From Chromobacterium piscinae (GTDB lineage Bacteria > Pseudomonadota > Gammaproteobacteria > Burkholderiales > Chromobacteriaceae), in assembly GCF_021129175.1 (NCBI RefSeq), contig NZ_JAJOHV010000053.1:1-48178 (forward strand): a stretch of 48,178 nucleotides of DNA, written 5' to 3'. This document shows positions 1 to 9,002 of this stretch, in pieces. The notes under the pieces were generated by a model, which had not been told where the DNA came from, did no database searches, and saw only the letters and a program-made list of their open reading frames with translations. The stretch's first letter is position 1, and each line of letters starts with the position of its first letter. The position numbers and the translations under genes were made by a program.

Positions 1-1227
1 GTCGGCGACGAGGCGCTGGCGCGCCAGGTCGGCGGCGCGGTGGCGCGCGGCCTCAAGAGCCTGGGCGTCAACTGGAACTTCGCGCCGGTGCTGGACCTGA
101 ACAACAATCCGGCCAATCCGGTGATAGGCGAGCGCTCGTTCGGCGCCGATCCGGCGCGCGCCGCCGCCCTGGCCCGCGCCTGGATGGACGGCCATCTGGC
201 CGAGGGCGTCGCCTGCTGCGTCAAGCATTTCCCCGGCCACGGCGACACCCACACCGACTCCCATCTCGACCTGCCGGTGGTGGACAAACCGCAGGCCGAG
301 CTGCGCGACTACGAGCTGGCGCCGTTCAAGGCGCTGTCCGCCCACGCGCCGGCGCTGATGAGCGCCCACATCCGTTTTCCGGCGCTGGACGCCGAGTGGC
401 CGGCCACGCTGTCGCCGGCCATCCTCACCGGCCTGCTGCGGCGCGAGCTGGGCTACCGTGGCGTGGCCATCACCGACGCGCTGAACATGAAAGCGATACG
501 CGAGCGCTGGGGCCAGCCGGCCGGCGCGGTTCAGACGCTGAAAGCCGGGGCCGACCTGGCGCTGGTACTGCAGTTCGCCGACGAGATGGAAGCCAGCTTC
601 GACGCGCTGTGCGCCGCCTTGCGCAGCGGCGACTTGGCCGAAGCGCGCCTGGCCGAAGCCGCCGCGCGGGTTGACGCGCTGATCCGCCGCTATCCCAGCG
701 TTTCCGATTACGACTACGCCGCCCAACAGCGCGCGGCCGACGAGGCGCTGTTCGCCGACGCCTGGACCCGCGCGCTGACCGCTCATGGCGAGATCCCGAC
801 GCTGCCGGCCGGCCAGCGGCTGCGGCTGGTGGTGCAGGACCAGGCGCCGTCCGACGGCGTGTCCGAGGAAGGCCTGGCGGCGGACGCGCTGATCGCCGCG
901 CTATCCCGGCGCCACGCGCTGGAGGTCGTCCGCTTCAAGGAGCGCGCCTCGCTGGCCTGGTCGACGCTGCCGCAGGACGGCCTGTTCACGGTGCTGGCCT
1001 CGACCACCCGCGAGCGCTACGGCCGGCGCGAGCAACAGGAATGGAGGCCGGACTTGCATCTGGCATTATGGAACCCCTACGCCGCCGCCGATATCGCCGC
1101 GCCGGCCTTGATCAGCTACGGCTTCGCCGACGCCGCGCTCTTCGCGGCCAGCCGCTGCCTGGCCGGCGAGATCGCCGCCGCCGGCCGGCTGCCGGTGGAC
1201 CTGGGCCAACCCCATCAGGAGCAATGA
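1..1227 (+). CDS. Beta-N-acetylhexosaminidase, GH3 family (5' truncated by window edge)
   Basis: The frame is open from base 1, so the start lies outside the window and about 408 C-terminal residues are seen. NagZ-type hallmarks are visible: FAPVLDL, the [14 protein letters not shown] block carrying the Asp-His acid/base dyad, and the ITDALNM nucleophile aspartate. These enzymes release terminal beta-linked GlcNAc from muropeptides or chitooligosaccharides. Roughly 200 residues follow the nucleophile region, so the protein is longer than the single-domain enterobacterial NagZ (about 340 aa) and probably has a second domain. The stop is one base before the ATG of a sugar ABC ATPase. This suggests a GlcNAc or chitooligosaccharide uptake operon rather than pure murein recycling. 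The substrate is inferred. Confidence 0.88.
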   Translation, partial: VGDEALARQVGGAVARGLKSLGVNWNFAPVLDLNNNPANPVIGERSFGADPARAAALARAWMDGHLAEGVACCVKHFPGHGDTHTDSHLDLPVVDKPQAELRDYELAPFKALSAHAPALMSAHIRFPALDAEWPATLSPAILTGLLRRELGYRGVAITDALNMKAIRERWGQPAGAVQTLKAGADLALVLQFADEMEASFDALCAALRSGDLAEARLAEAAARVDALIRRYPSVSDYDYAAQQRAADEALFADAWTRALTAHGEIPTLPAGQRLRLVVQDQAPSDGVSEEGLAADALIAALSRRHALEVVRFKERASLAWSTLPQDGLFTVLASTTRERYGRREQQEWRPDLHLALWNPYAAADIAAPALISYGFADAALFAASRCLAGEIAAAGRLPVDLGQPHQEQ

Positions 1228-1228
1228 G

Positions 1229-2353
1229 ATGTCCCGACTCTCGCTGAAGAACATCCGCAAGGTGTACGACGACGGCAATGCCGTGATCCACGATGTCAGC
1301 CTGGACATCCGCGACGGCGAATTCATGGTTTTCGTCGGCCCGTCCGGCTGCGGCAAATCGACGATGATGCGGATGATCGCCGGCCTGGAGGACATCAGCG
1401 CCGGCGAATTGTGGATAGACGACAAGCTCTCCAACGACATCGAGCCGGCCAAACGCGGCCTGGCGATGGTGTTCCAGAGCTACGCGCTGTATCCGCACAT
1501 GACGGTGCGCGACAACATGGCCTTCAGCCTGAAGCTGGCCGGCAACAGCAAGGCCGAGATCGACGCCGCCGTGCGCCGCGCCGCGCAGACGCTGCAGATC
1601 GAGCACCTGCTGGAGCGCAAGCCCAAGGCCCTGTCCGGCGGCCAGCGCCAACGCGTCGCCATCGGCCGCGCCATCGTCAGGAAACCCGGCGTGTTCCTGT
1701 TCGACGAGCCGCTGTCCAATCTGGACGCCGCGCTCAGGGTGCAGATGCGCATCGAGCTGGCCCGGCTGCACCAGGAGCTGGGCAGCACCATGATCTACGT
1801 CACCCACGACCAGGTGGAGGCGATGACCATGGGCCACCGCATCGCGGTGTTCAACGCCGGCCGCATCGAGCAGGTGGGCACGCCGCTGGAGCTGTACAAC
1901 CGCCCGGCCAACCGCTTCGTCGCCGGCTTCCTCGGCTCGCCGAAAATGAACTTCATCCCGGCGCGGGCGCTGGACCAGCACGCCGCCGGCGTGGAGCTGG
2001 AGCTGCCGGGCGCATTTCGCCTTACCTTGCCGCTGGCCGACGCCGGGGACGGCCCGCTGGCGCTGGGCGTGCGCGCCGAGCACCTGTACTTCGCCGAATC
2101 CGGCCTGCCGGCGACGGTGCAGCTGGTGGAGCACCTGGGCGACCAGCAAATCGTCTATCTGCGCCACGAAGGCGAAGGCGAGACCATCGCGCTGAAGCTG
2201 CCCGGCCACGAAGCCGAGCCGCGTCCCGGCGAGCGCCGCTTCCTGGCCCCGGACCCGCGCCATTGCCACCTGTTCGGCGGCGACGGGCTGGCGCTGGCGC
2301 GGCGTGACCCGCTGCCCATCCAGGAAAGGTCGCAAGAAACGGCCACAAGCTGA
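1229..2353 (+). CDS. Carbohydrate ABC transporter ATP-binding protein (UgpC/MalK/MsmK family)
   Basis: This 374-residue ATPase has the full set of ABC motifs: Walker [10 protein letters not shown] near residue 38, the Q-loop, signature [14 protein letters not shown], Walker [12 protein letters not shown] and the switch histidine in YVTHDQ. The C-terminal third is the OB-fold (TOBE) regulatory domain typical of MalK/UgpC proteins that energise sugar importers. The ATG is one base after the hexosaminidase stop, so the two are co-transcribed and probably translationally coupled. The permeases and binding protein would lie upstream, outside the window. Substrate cannot be read from the ATPase; beta-GlcNAc oligosaccharide is inferred from the neighbour. 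Related ATPases can serve several importers. Confidence 0.92.
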   Translation: MSRLSLKNIRKVYDDGNAVIHDVSLDIRDGEFMVFVGPSGCGKSTMMRMIAGLEDISAGELWIDDKLSNDIEPAKRGLAMVFQSYALYPHMTVRDNMAFSLKLAGNSKAEIDAAVRRAAQTLQIEHLLERKPKALSGGQRQRVAIGRAIVRKPGVFLFDEPLSNLDAALRVQMRIELARLHQELGSTMIYVTHDQVEAMTMGHRIAVFNAGRIEQVGTPLELYNRPANRFVAGFLGSPKMNFIPARALDQHAAGVELELPGAFRLTLPLADAGDGPLALGVRAEHLYFAESGLPATVQLVEHLGDQQIVYLRHEGEGETIALKLPGHEAEPRPGERRFLAPDPRHCHLFGGDGLALARRDPLPIQERSQETATS

Positions 2354-2373
2354 CTCGCTTCGCTGCACGCGCC

Positions 2374-2405
2374 GCCGGTTTCCGAGTCGTCACCGCGAAA
2401 CCGGC
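2374..2405 (+). other. Hairpin between the sugar ABC gene and the glycosyltransferase
   Basis: GCCGGTTTC (2374-2382) is the reverse complement of GAAACCGGC (2397-2405), with a 14-base loop. It lies in the 79-base gap between two apparent transcription units. No U-run follows, so it is at best a weak or factor-dependent terminator. Confidence 0.35.
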
Positions 2406-2432
2406 CTTATCGAAATATACCTTCCGGCCATC

Positions 2433-3359
2433 ATGAAAATTTCGATCGTCATTCCCACCTACAATTGCTCGGCGCTGCTGGCCGCCTCGCTTCGCGCTCT
2501 GGAACGACAAACCCTGCCGCGCCGCCAGTTCGAAGTGATCGTCTGCGACGACGGCTCATCCGACGACACCGAACAAGTCGCCTCCCGTTTCGCCTCCGCG
2601 CTGTCCCTGCAATACCTATGGCAACCCGACCAGGGCTTCCGCGCCGCCACCGCGCGCAATCAAGGCGTCGCGGCGGCAAACGGCGACATCATTCTATTTC
2701 TGGACTCCGGCGTGCTATTGGCGGAAACGGGACTGGCCGCGCATTGCCGCCGCCATGCCGCGCGGCCCCGTCAAATCGTGATTGGCTACGTCTACGGCTA
2801 TATGGCGCAGACCCTGCACACCGAGTGGGGCGGCCCCAGCCCCGATCCCGACTGGCCCAGCCGCGTCGATCCAGGGCGTGTAGAAGCATCCATCGCCGCA
2901 TTGCGCGCCATGCGGGTGGCCGATGTGCGCGAGGGGCGCTATCTGCGCCATGGCGACGATCTTTCCGTCTGGCCGGTGCCGTTCGATGTGTTCTGGACCT
3001 GCCATGTCTCGCTGGAGCGCGCGCATTTTCATGAAGCGGGCGGCTTCGACGATGATTTCCGCCAGTGGGGCGGCGAGGATTTCGACCTCGCCATTCGCCT
3101 GTTCAACAGCCCGGATTCGCACTGGACGCTGGATCGCGAATGCCGATCCATTCATCTCCCGCACCAGGAGGAGGTGGCCTCCAATGCGCAACGCGAACAG
3201 CGCGTCGCCGACACGCTGCGCCGCCTGGCCGCGCGTTATCCGCAACCTCAGCTGCTCGCATACCTGGACTGCCTGGCGGCCAACAGCAAGCCGCTGGACG
3301 TCAACGCTTACCTGCCGCGCCCAGCCCGCGCGGCGCCGGTGGAAAGCGCGCTATGCTGA
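2433..3359 (+). CDS. Family 2 glycosyltransferase with galactosyltransferase-like C-terminal region
   Basis: The start is the ATG at 2433; the frame is open further upstream but the GT-A fold begins exactly here (MKISIVIPTYNCSALL). The 308-residue product shows the nucleotide-binding CDDGSSDDTEQV motif near residue 40 and a FLDSG motif near residue 92 where most relatives have DxD, so the second acidic residue is missing. A GGFDDDFRQWGGEDFDLAIR block near residue 210 resembles the Glyco_transf_7C region that completes the active site. It probably moves a sugar from a nucleotide donor to a small acceptor in the cytosol. No membrane segment is seen. The stop overlaps the next start by 7 bases, so it belongs with the oxidoreductase and the sugar exporter. 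Donor and acceptor are unknown. Confidence 0.85.
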   Translation: MKISIVIPTYNCSALLAASLRALERQTLPRRQFEVIVCDDGSSDDTEQVASRFASALSLQYLWQPDQGFRAATARNQGVAAANGDIILFLDSGVLLAETGLAAHCRRHAARPRQIVIGYVYGYMAQTLHTEWGGPSPDPDWPSRVDPGRVEASIAALRAMRVADVREGRYLRHGDDLSVWPVPFDVFWTCHVSLERAHFHEAGGFDDDFRQWGGEDFDLAIRLFNSPDSHWTLDRECRSIHLPHQEEVASNAQREQRVADTLRRLAARYPQPQLLAYLDCLAANSKPLDVNAYLPRPARAAPVESALC

Positions 3360-5260
3360 AAGTCGCCATTCTCGGCTGCGGCTACATGGCCTATTACTAC
3401 GCGATGGCGGCATTCAACCACCGCGCCCTGTTCTCGATATGCGGCGGCTACGATACCGATGAACAGCGCGCCTCGCGCTGGGCGGCGCATTTCCATGCCC
3501 GCGCCTATCCGTCTTTTGACGCCCTGCTGGCGGATCCCGACATCGATATCGTCGTCAACCTGACCCCGCCGCAACAGCATTTCGACGCCAATCTGCGCAT
3601 TCTGCGATCCGGCAAGCACCTATACAGCGAAAAACCGCTGGCGATGACCGGCGAACAGGCCAGAACCTTGCAGCGGGTCGCCCAGCTCCACGGGGTTCTG
3701 CTCGGCGCCGCGCCGTCCTGCCTGCTCAGTCCTGCGGTGACGCTGGCGGCGCAGCTGCTGGAACAAGGCGCGATCGGCCGTCCCCGTTTCCTGCATCTGT
3801 CCATGCATGATTTCCGCGTCGACTTGGCCAGGCCGGAGCGCTGGATCAACCCGCTGGGCGTGGGCTGGCCCTACGCCAACGAATTCGAAACCGGTTGCAC
3901 CGCCGAGCACAGCGCCTATTCGCTGTCCATCGCGCTGGCCTGGTTCGGCCCGGTCAAATCGGTGGATAGCCTCACCCGGACGGCGATCCCCGACAAGCGG
4001 GTTGCGGGGGCGCCGCTCCCCCCCGGCTCCTCGCCCGACTTCACCACCAGCGTGCTGGATTTCGCCAATGGCGTCACCGGCCATCTCACCTGCGGCATCG
4101 TATGCGACACCGCGGACAGGAGCATCGCCATTCATGGCGATGAGGGCAGCTTGGCGCTGGAAGACTGCTGGGATTATTTTTCCCCTCTGCGCCTTTCCCA
4201 CCGCCGGCCCCTGGGCGACGGCCAACACGTGGAGACCCGCACCATCGCGCCTGAGCGCGGCGCGGGCTTTATCCACGATTACGGCATGGAAATGGATCAA
4301 TGCATGGGTATCGCCAACCTTTGCCTGGCGATCCGCAATCATTCCCCGTTGCTATGCGGCGGCGAACTGGCGATCCATGCCACCGAGCTGTGCGAGCGCA
4401 TATCCAACGGCGGATCCGCGCAGCTGGACGCGTCGTTCCAACCCTTGTCCGCCCCGCCCTGGATGGCGGCGGCCCGCGCCGCTCTCGGCGCGCCTCCGCT
4501 CATCGCGTGGCGGCAAGAGCAAGGCACGCCAGAAGCCGCGCTGCCGGCGTCCAAAACGATAGCGGGCATCCATCTGGACACGCTCCCGGCAATGCCGGCC
4601 GCACCCGCCTGCCTATACGCCGCCGGCAACGACTCCGAACTGCCCCGGCGACTGGAGGAGACGCTGGCGGCCGGCCTGCCCGCTTACCTGCCCCCCTCCC
4701 GCTTCGCCCAGCTGCTGCTGCGGAACGGCCCGCGGCCCGATCTTTCGAGCCCCTGGCTGAAAAGCGGCCTTCCCGCCGGTTATCGCGCCGATGTTCGCGG
4801 CGCGCTCCGGCAATCGCTGCCTCCCAAGCAGTTGGAAACGCTGCGATGGGAATGGACTACCGCGGCGCCAGCGGATCGGCTGGCTGACGCCTTGGCCCTG
4901 TGCGGCCTGCTCGCCGACTGGCCCGACGCGCCGGTCGAACTGCGATTCGGCTCAAACCAGCGGGACGATATCCGCCTCGACCTGCATTGGTCGAATGGCC
5001 CCCGCATCGAGATGCGCATCCGGCGCGGCGAAGCCGACGCGATCCAGGCCCATGCTTCGCTGCGCGGCATGGCCGAGTTCATCGTGCCAGAGGCATGGCT
5101 GGCCGCCGCGCTGCGACCAGACCCGGAAGCGGCCCTCAGGCAGTTGAGCTGGCTGGCCCGGCTGCCGACGCATCATGCGGACTGGCAGCCGGCGCACTCA
5201 TTCCGCTTCGCCGCCCTGCTCTACGCTTTGCCCGCCCCGGCTCAGGCCTTATTCCACTGA
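3353..5260 (+). CDS. Gfo/Idh/MocA-family oxidoreductase with an extra ~275-residue C-terminal region
   Basis: The ATG at 3353 overlaps the glycosyltransferase stop (3357-3359). The first ~360 of 635 residues form a Gfo/Idh/MocA dehydrogenase: a Rossmann start with ILGCGYMA, LLADPDIDIVVNLTPPQQH, the EKPLA motif carrying the conserved lysine near residue 95, and a TAEHSAYS block in place of the usual catalytic D-x3-H region. Members oxidise or epimerise sugars and cyclitols with NAD(P). Residues from about 361 to 635 exceed the usual family length (330-390) and match nothing I recognise. They contain no membrane segment and end with a hydrophobic Leu/Ala-rich stretch. The extension may be an acceptor-binding or second catalytic domain. 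Confidence 0.85.
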   Translation: MLKVAILGCGYMAYYYAMAAFNHRALFSICGGYDTDEQRASRWAAHFHARAYPSFDALLADPDIDIVVNLTPPQQHFDANLRILRSGKHLYSEKPLAMTGEQARTLQRVAQLHGVLLGAAPSCLLSPAVTLAAQLLEQGAIGRPRFLHLSMHDFRVDLARPERWINPLGVGWPYANEFETGCTAEHSAYSLSIALAWFGPVKSVDSLTRTAIPDKRVAGAPLPPGSSPDFTTSVLDFANGVTGHLTCGIVCDTADRSIAIHGDEGSLALEDCWDYFSPLRLSHRRPLGDGQHVETRTIAPERGAGFIHDYGMEMDQCMGIANLCLAIRNHSPLLCGGELAIHATELCERISNGGSAQLDASFQPLSAPPWMAAARAALGAPPLIAWRQEQGTPEAALPASKTIAGIHLDTLPAMPAAPACLYAAGNDSELPRRLEETLAAGLPAYLPPSRFAQLLLRNGPRPDLSSPWLKSGLPAGYRADVRGALRQSLPPKQLETLRWEWTTAAPADRLADALALCGLLADWPDAPVELRFGSNQRDDIRLDLHWSNGPRIEMRIRRGEADAIQAHASLRGMAEFIVPEAWLAAALRPDPEAALRQLSWLARLPTHHADWQPAHSFRFAALLYALPAPAQALFH

Positions 5261-5273
5261 TGGGACGCCATCC

Positions 5274-6443
5274 ATGACCTTCCGCGACTCCTCCTTGCTC
5301 GCCAGCATTTTCCTCACAGGCATGAGCACCGCGCTGTTCAACCCCCTGCAAAGCTCTTTCTTCGTGCGCGAGCTGGGGGCCAGCCCCGGCTTCGTCGGCG
5401 TGTATATGGCGCTGTCCATCGGCTGCGCCATGCTGACGTCGCACTGGGTAGGCGCACGCTCCGACGACGGCCGGCCGCGGCAACGGTTGATCCGTCTATC
5501 CGCGCTGGCAGGCATGCTGGCCTTCCTCGCTTTCGCCACGCTCCGCGACAAGGTCTGGCTGGCCTTGGCCAGCCTGAGCCTGGTCAGCCTGACCTCGATT
5601 GCCGCGCCGCAACTGTTTGCGCTGGCGGCGTCGCGATCGTCGGGCAACAGCGCGGGCATGCTGGGCTCCATGCGCGCCATGGTGTCCCTGGCCTGGGTGA
5701 TCGGCCCCCCTCTTTCATTCGGCATCGCCGCCGCCCTTGGCTACCAGGCCGCATTCGCGCTCTTGATCGCCATCTATGGCCTGATCTGGCTGGCCAGTTA
5801 TCGGCTTCCCGCCAGCGATAAACCGCAAGCCGCGCCCGCTGCGGCCGCGATCGACGACAAACCCGGCAAAGCGATGTGGCTGGTGGCCGCCGGCATCGGG
5901 GTGCTCTATGTCGCAATCAATAATTACATCATCCAGATGCCGCTCCACCTGGCTCTGCAGCCGCATGCGCCCGCATGGCTGCCAGGGGTGCTGTTCGGGT
6001 TGACCGCCGCGATAGAGATTCCTTTGATGATGCTGTCCGGCAAGATCAGCCGCCGCTGGCCGCCTGAAAAACAGCTGCTGGCCGCCGCCATGCTGGGCGC
6101 CGGCTATTACATCGTATTCGTCATGGTGGATGCCTGGCAGCTCATTCTGCTGCTTCAATGGCTGCCTGCCGCCTGCATCGCCTTGAGCGCCACCGCGGGG
6201 CTCCAGCTGTGCCAGCAATTGGCCCGGGAGCGTCTGGGCTACGCGTCCACGCTGTACTCCAACGCGATATCCGCCGGCATGGCGCTAGGCGCGCTGCTGG
6301 GCGGCGGCATCGCCGCGATCTGGGGCTACCGCGCGTCGCTCGCCCTATGTTCCGTCGCCTGCGCGCTGGCTTGCCTGCTGTTTCTCTGGCTGCGTTGGGA
6401 AAGGACGCGCGCGGCCGGCGCGCTGGCCGCGCAATTGAAGTGA
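5274..6443 (+). CDS. MFS sugar efflux transporter, SET (SetA/SetB) type
   Basis: The start is the ATG at 5274, 13 bases after the preceding stop; the longer frame upstream lies inside that gene. The 389-residue protein has about twelve hydrophobic segments. It opens with a SET-like helix (ASIFLTGMSTALFNPLQSSF), the family loop after helix 2 (GARSDDGRPRQRLI) and a helix-5 block SLAWVIGPPLSF that parallels SetA. SET proteins export sugars and glycosides such as lactose, IPTG and glucose analogues from the cytosol. As the last gene of a three-gene run with a glycosyltransferase and a sugar oxidoreductase, it is probably the exporter of the cassette product. General multidrug MFS is the alternative. 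Confidence 0.85.
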   Translation: MTFRDSSLLASIFLTGMSTALFNPLQSSFFVRELGASPGFVGVYMALSIGCAMLTSHWVGARSDDGRPRQRLIRLSALAGMLAFLAFATLRDKVWLALASLSLVSLTSIAAPQLFALAASRSSGNSAGMLGSMRAMVSLAWVIGPPLSFGIAAALGYQAAFALLIAIYGLIWLASYRLPASDKPQAAPAAAAIDDKPGKAMWLVAAGIGVLYVAINNYIIQMPLHLALQPHAPAWLPGVLFGLTAAIEIPLMMLSGKISRRWPPEKQLLAAAMLGAGYYIVFVMVDAWQLILLLQWLPAACIALSATAGLQLCQQLARERLGYASTLYSNAISAGMALGALLGGGIAAIWGYRASLALCSVACALACLLFLWLRWERTRAAGALAAQLK

Positions 6444-6451
6444 CCTGCCAC

Positions 6452-6527
6452 TTACCCACAACCATCGCCGACAAGACAAGTTATCCACAATCAGGCTCCG
6501 CTAAGTATTCTTTCCTAGTTATGCACA
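6452..6527. promoter_or_regulatory. Three DnaA-box-like 9-mers upstream of the chemoreceptor gene
   Basis: The 130-base gap between the exporter and the chemoreceptor holds TTACCCACA (6452-6460, one mismatch), TTATCCACA (6481-6489, perfect) and TTATGCACA (6519-6527, fits TTWTNCACA), all on the plus strand. No clear -35/-10 pair or sigma-28 promoter could be assigned. Confidence 0.55.
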
Positions 6528-6573
6528 ATCTGCCCTACAACTAGAACAGAATCATTCTTGTCGGGAGCTTCTC

Positions 6574-8196
6574 ATGGAGCGCCAAACCTCTCTGGCCGGA
6601 CAGTTGGCCGCCATCGTCGGCCTAGTGGTCTCCATCCTGCTGTGCGCATCGCTGTTTTCCCTGTACCAGCTATGGGGCGGCATCCGCACTTTCCGCGACC
6701 AGGTGGCGGCCGACCAGCAGAGCGTGCGGCAGGTGCTGACCATGCAAGTGGACTTCAAGAAGCAGGTTCAGGAGTGGAAGGACACGCTGTTGCGCGGCCA
6801 GGATCCAGCCAAGCTGGCCAAGTACTGGGGCAATTTCGAGAAGAAGGAAGGCCAGGTCCACGACGAGGGCGCCGCGCTGGCGGCATCGGTATCGGATCCC
6901 CAGGCTCAGCAATTGCTGCAGCAATTCGTCTCCGCCCACCAGAAAATGGGCGAAGACTACCGCCGCGGCCTGGAGGCGTTCAAACAGTCTGGCGGCGACG
7001 CCAAGGTCGGAGACAAACAGGTGGCCGGCATGGACCGCCCGCCGACCGACCTGCTGACCCAGGCCAGCGACCTGCTGGCCAAGCGCGCCAAGGCCGACGC
7101 CGCCGACGCGGAAGCCAGCGCCAACGCCGCGCTGTGGCGGGTGGGGGTCGCGATGGCCATCGGCACCGCGCTGGGGCTGGGCTTCTTCCTGTATTACGTC
7201 AACTCCACCATCATCCGCCGCGCCCGCCAGGTGGTCGCCGACCTGACCCGGCTGGCCGACGGCGACTTCACCCGGCCGTTCCAGCCTGGGCGAATGGATG
7301 AGATCGGCCGCATCGCCGCCTGCAGCGAAACGGTGCGCATCCATCTGGGCGCGCTGATAAGCGAGCTGATCCAGGCCGCCAGGCAGGTGGGCGACACCAG
7401 CCAGGAGCTGGGCCGCTCCGCCCGCGCGCTGGCCAGCGGCGCCGAAACGCAGAACGACGCCATCGCCAGCAATGCCGCCTCGCTGGAACAGATGGCCACC
7501 AGCATAGACACCATCGCCGATCAGACCTCGCGCATCAGCGAGGATTCGCACAACAGCGCGCAGAAGACGCGCGAGGGGCTGGAAGAAGTGGCGCGGCTGC
7601 GCCGCCAGGCGGAAACCATAGACACAGTGATGGGCCAGGTCGACACCGCCTCGCAGGCCTTCCGCGACAGCACCCAGGCCATCGGCCATTTGACCAGCCA
7701 GATCCGCGACATCGCCGAGCAGACCAATCTGCTGGCGCTGAACGCGGCGATCGAGGCCGCGCGCGCCGGCGAGATGGGCCGCGGCTTCGCGGTGGTGGCC
7801 GACGAAGTGCGCAAGCTGGCGGAAAACTCGGCCAAGGCGGCCAGCGAGATCAAGCTGGTGACGGAACAGCTGAGCCAGAACGCGCAATCAGTGGGATCGA
7901 CGGTGCAAAGCGGCCTGGACGCCACCCGGCAGAGCCGCGGCACCATGGAAACGGTGATGTCCAACCTGCAGGCCGCCAACGACAGCGTGCAGGAGGCCAG
8001 CGGCGGGGTGGTGCAGATCCGCGACGCCATCGCGGAACAGAAAACCGTGTGCAACAGCATCGCCGGCAGCTTCGAAACGGTGTCGCAGATGGTGGCCGAC
8101 AATACTCTGGCCGCCGGCGAGCTGCACGGCGCGGTGGTGAGCCTGAACGGGCTGTCCACGCACATGCAGGACATGGTGGGCAAGTTCCGCCTGTGA
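6574..8196 (+). CDS. Methyl-accepting chemotaxis protein
   Basis: This 540-residue inner-membrane chemoreceptor has a TM helix near residues 11-31, a mostly helical periplasmic sensor of about 155 residues, a second TM helix near 186-209, a HAMP domain and the cytoplasmic signalling domain. The highly conserved hairpin tip ([20 protein letters not shown]) lies near residues 378-397, followed by the [13 protein letters not shown] segment. It should signal through CheW/CheA to the flagellar motor. The C-terminus (GKFRL) lacks the xWxxF tail used to tether CheR/CheB in some receptors. The ligand cannot be read from the sequence. It converges on the next gene with a 3-base gap. Confidence 0.95.
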   Translation: MERQTSLAGQLAAIVGLVVSILLCASLFSLYQLWGGIRTFRDQVAADQQSVRQVLTMQVDFKKQVQEWKDTLLRGQDPAKLAKYWGNFEKKEGQVHDEGAALAASVSDPQAQQLLQQFVSAHQKMGEDYRRGLEAFKQSGGDAKVGDKQVAGMDRPPTDLLTQASDLLAKRAKADAADAEASANAALWRVGVAMAIGTALGLGFFLYYVNSTIIRRARQVVADLTRLADGDFTRPFQPGRMDEIGRIAACSETVRIHLGALISELIQAARQVGDTSQELGRSARALASGAETQNDAIASNAASLEQMATSIDTIADQTSRISEDSHNSAQKTREGLEEVARLRRQAETIDTVMGQVDTASQAFRDSTQAIGHLTSQIRDIAEQTNLLALNAAIEAARAGEMGRGFAVVADEVRKLAENSAKAASEIKLVTEQLSQNAQSVGSTVQSGLDATRQSRGTMETVMSNLQAANDSVQEASGGVVQIRDAIAEQKTVCNSIAGSFETVSQMVADNTLAAGELHGAVVSLNGLSTHMQDMVGKFRL

Positions 8197-8199
8197 GGG

Positions 8200-8856
8200 T
8201 CAGGCCGAGAAAAACGGATTGGCGGCGTTCAGCCGGAACCGCAGCAGCCGGCCGGCATGCGGCGCCAGCCGCCGCTCCAGCCAATCCATGCCGGCTTCGC
8301 CGGACGGGAAACCGGCATCCGGCCGCTCGCTGACGAACACCGCGTTGCGGCTGGACTCGGTCAGCTTGAAACGGTCGGACTCCAGCCAGTTCAGGCAGCG
8401 GCACACCACCTCGCGCCCGCCGTTCAGCCACGCCGCCTCGCCCGGCAACGCGCGCTCAGCGTCGGCGCGGCCCAGGGGCAGGAAAGCTTCGTCGCCGCGC
8501 GCCAGATCCAGCATCAGCTCGCCGTCCAGCTTGTCGATGTCCTCGCCGCCAAACGGCGCCAGGCTCAACAGGGAAGCCTGGTTGTACAGGTCCACCAACG
8601 GCAGGATGCGGCGCAGCTTGCCCTTTTGCGCCGCTTTCGCCAGATACTCCAGCGAACAGCGCGCCTTCTTGTCGCCCGGCAGCGCGCGGTAGATTTCCTT
8701 CCAGCGCAGCAATAGCGCGTCCAGATCGGCCTCATGCGCCGGCAAAGCCAGCTCCGCTTCCGGCAAGCCGGCCGCGTCAAGGTCCAGCGCCAGCAGCCCG
8801 CTGACTTCCATTTCCGGCATCCGGCCCAGCAGGGCCTCACTCAAGGCAATGCGCAT
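8200..8856 (-). CDS. B3/B4 tRNA-binding-domain protein (PheT-like domain, free-standing)
   Basis: The start is the ATG at 8856, preceded on the minus strand by AAGGGAGCGAAG; the frame stays open to 8904 without a better ribosome site. The 218-residue protein matches the stand-alone B3/B4 domain family: KARCSLEYLAKAAQKGKL, LPLVDLYNQASL, GGEDIDKLDG, an F-PLG motif and VVCRCLNW. The domain also occurs in the beta subunit of phenylalanyl-tRNA synthetase, where it takes part in editing. Free-standing members are suspected editing or amino-acid-binding proteins, but their role is not settled. It stands alone, convergent with the chemoreceptor gene. Confidence 0.8.
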   Translation of the reverse strand: MRIALSEALLGRMPEMEVSGLLALDLDAAGLPEAELALPAHEADLDALLLRWKEIYRALPGDKKARCSLEYLAKAAQKGKLRRILPLVDLYNQASLLSLAPFGGEDIDKLDGELMLDLARGDEAFLPLGRADAERALPGEAAWLNGGREVVCRCLNWLESDRFKLTESSRNAVFVSERPDAGFPSGEAGMDWLERRLAPHAGRLLRFRLNAANPFFSA

Positions 8857-8951
8857 CTTCGCTCCCTTCATCGACATCCGCACCATGCTAGCCAATGCCG
8901 CCAAGGTCGTGAAACGAAAGCTTTTAATGAGGCATTAGCGCGCCGGCGCCG

Positions 8952-8981
8952 GAAACGAAACAGCCCGGCGAACCGGGCTGT
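8952..8981 (-). terminator. Rho-independent terminator after glpD
   Basis: Read on the minus strand, ACAGCCCGG, a TTCG tetraloop and CCGGGCTGT are followed by TTTCGTTTCC. The hairpin lies about 20 bases past the glpD stop and ends the glp block. Confidence 0.85.
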
Positions 8982-9002
8982 ATTGTAGATCGGGAAAACC
9001 GC

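Noticed and set aside
1112-2368. A ~418-codon frame antisense to the ABC ATPase
   Set aside because: The sense strand encodes all ABC motifs; the antisense frame has no recognisable domain.
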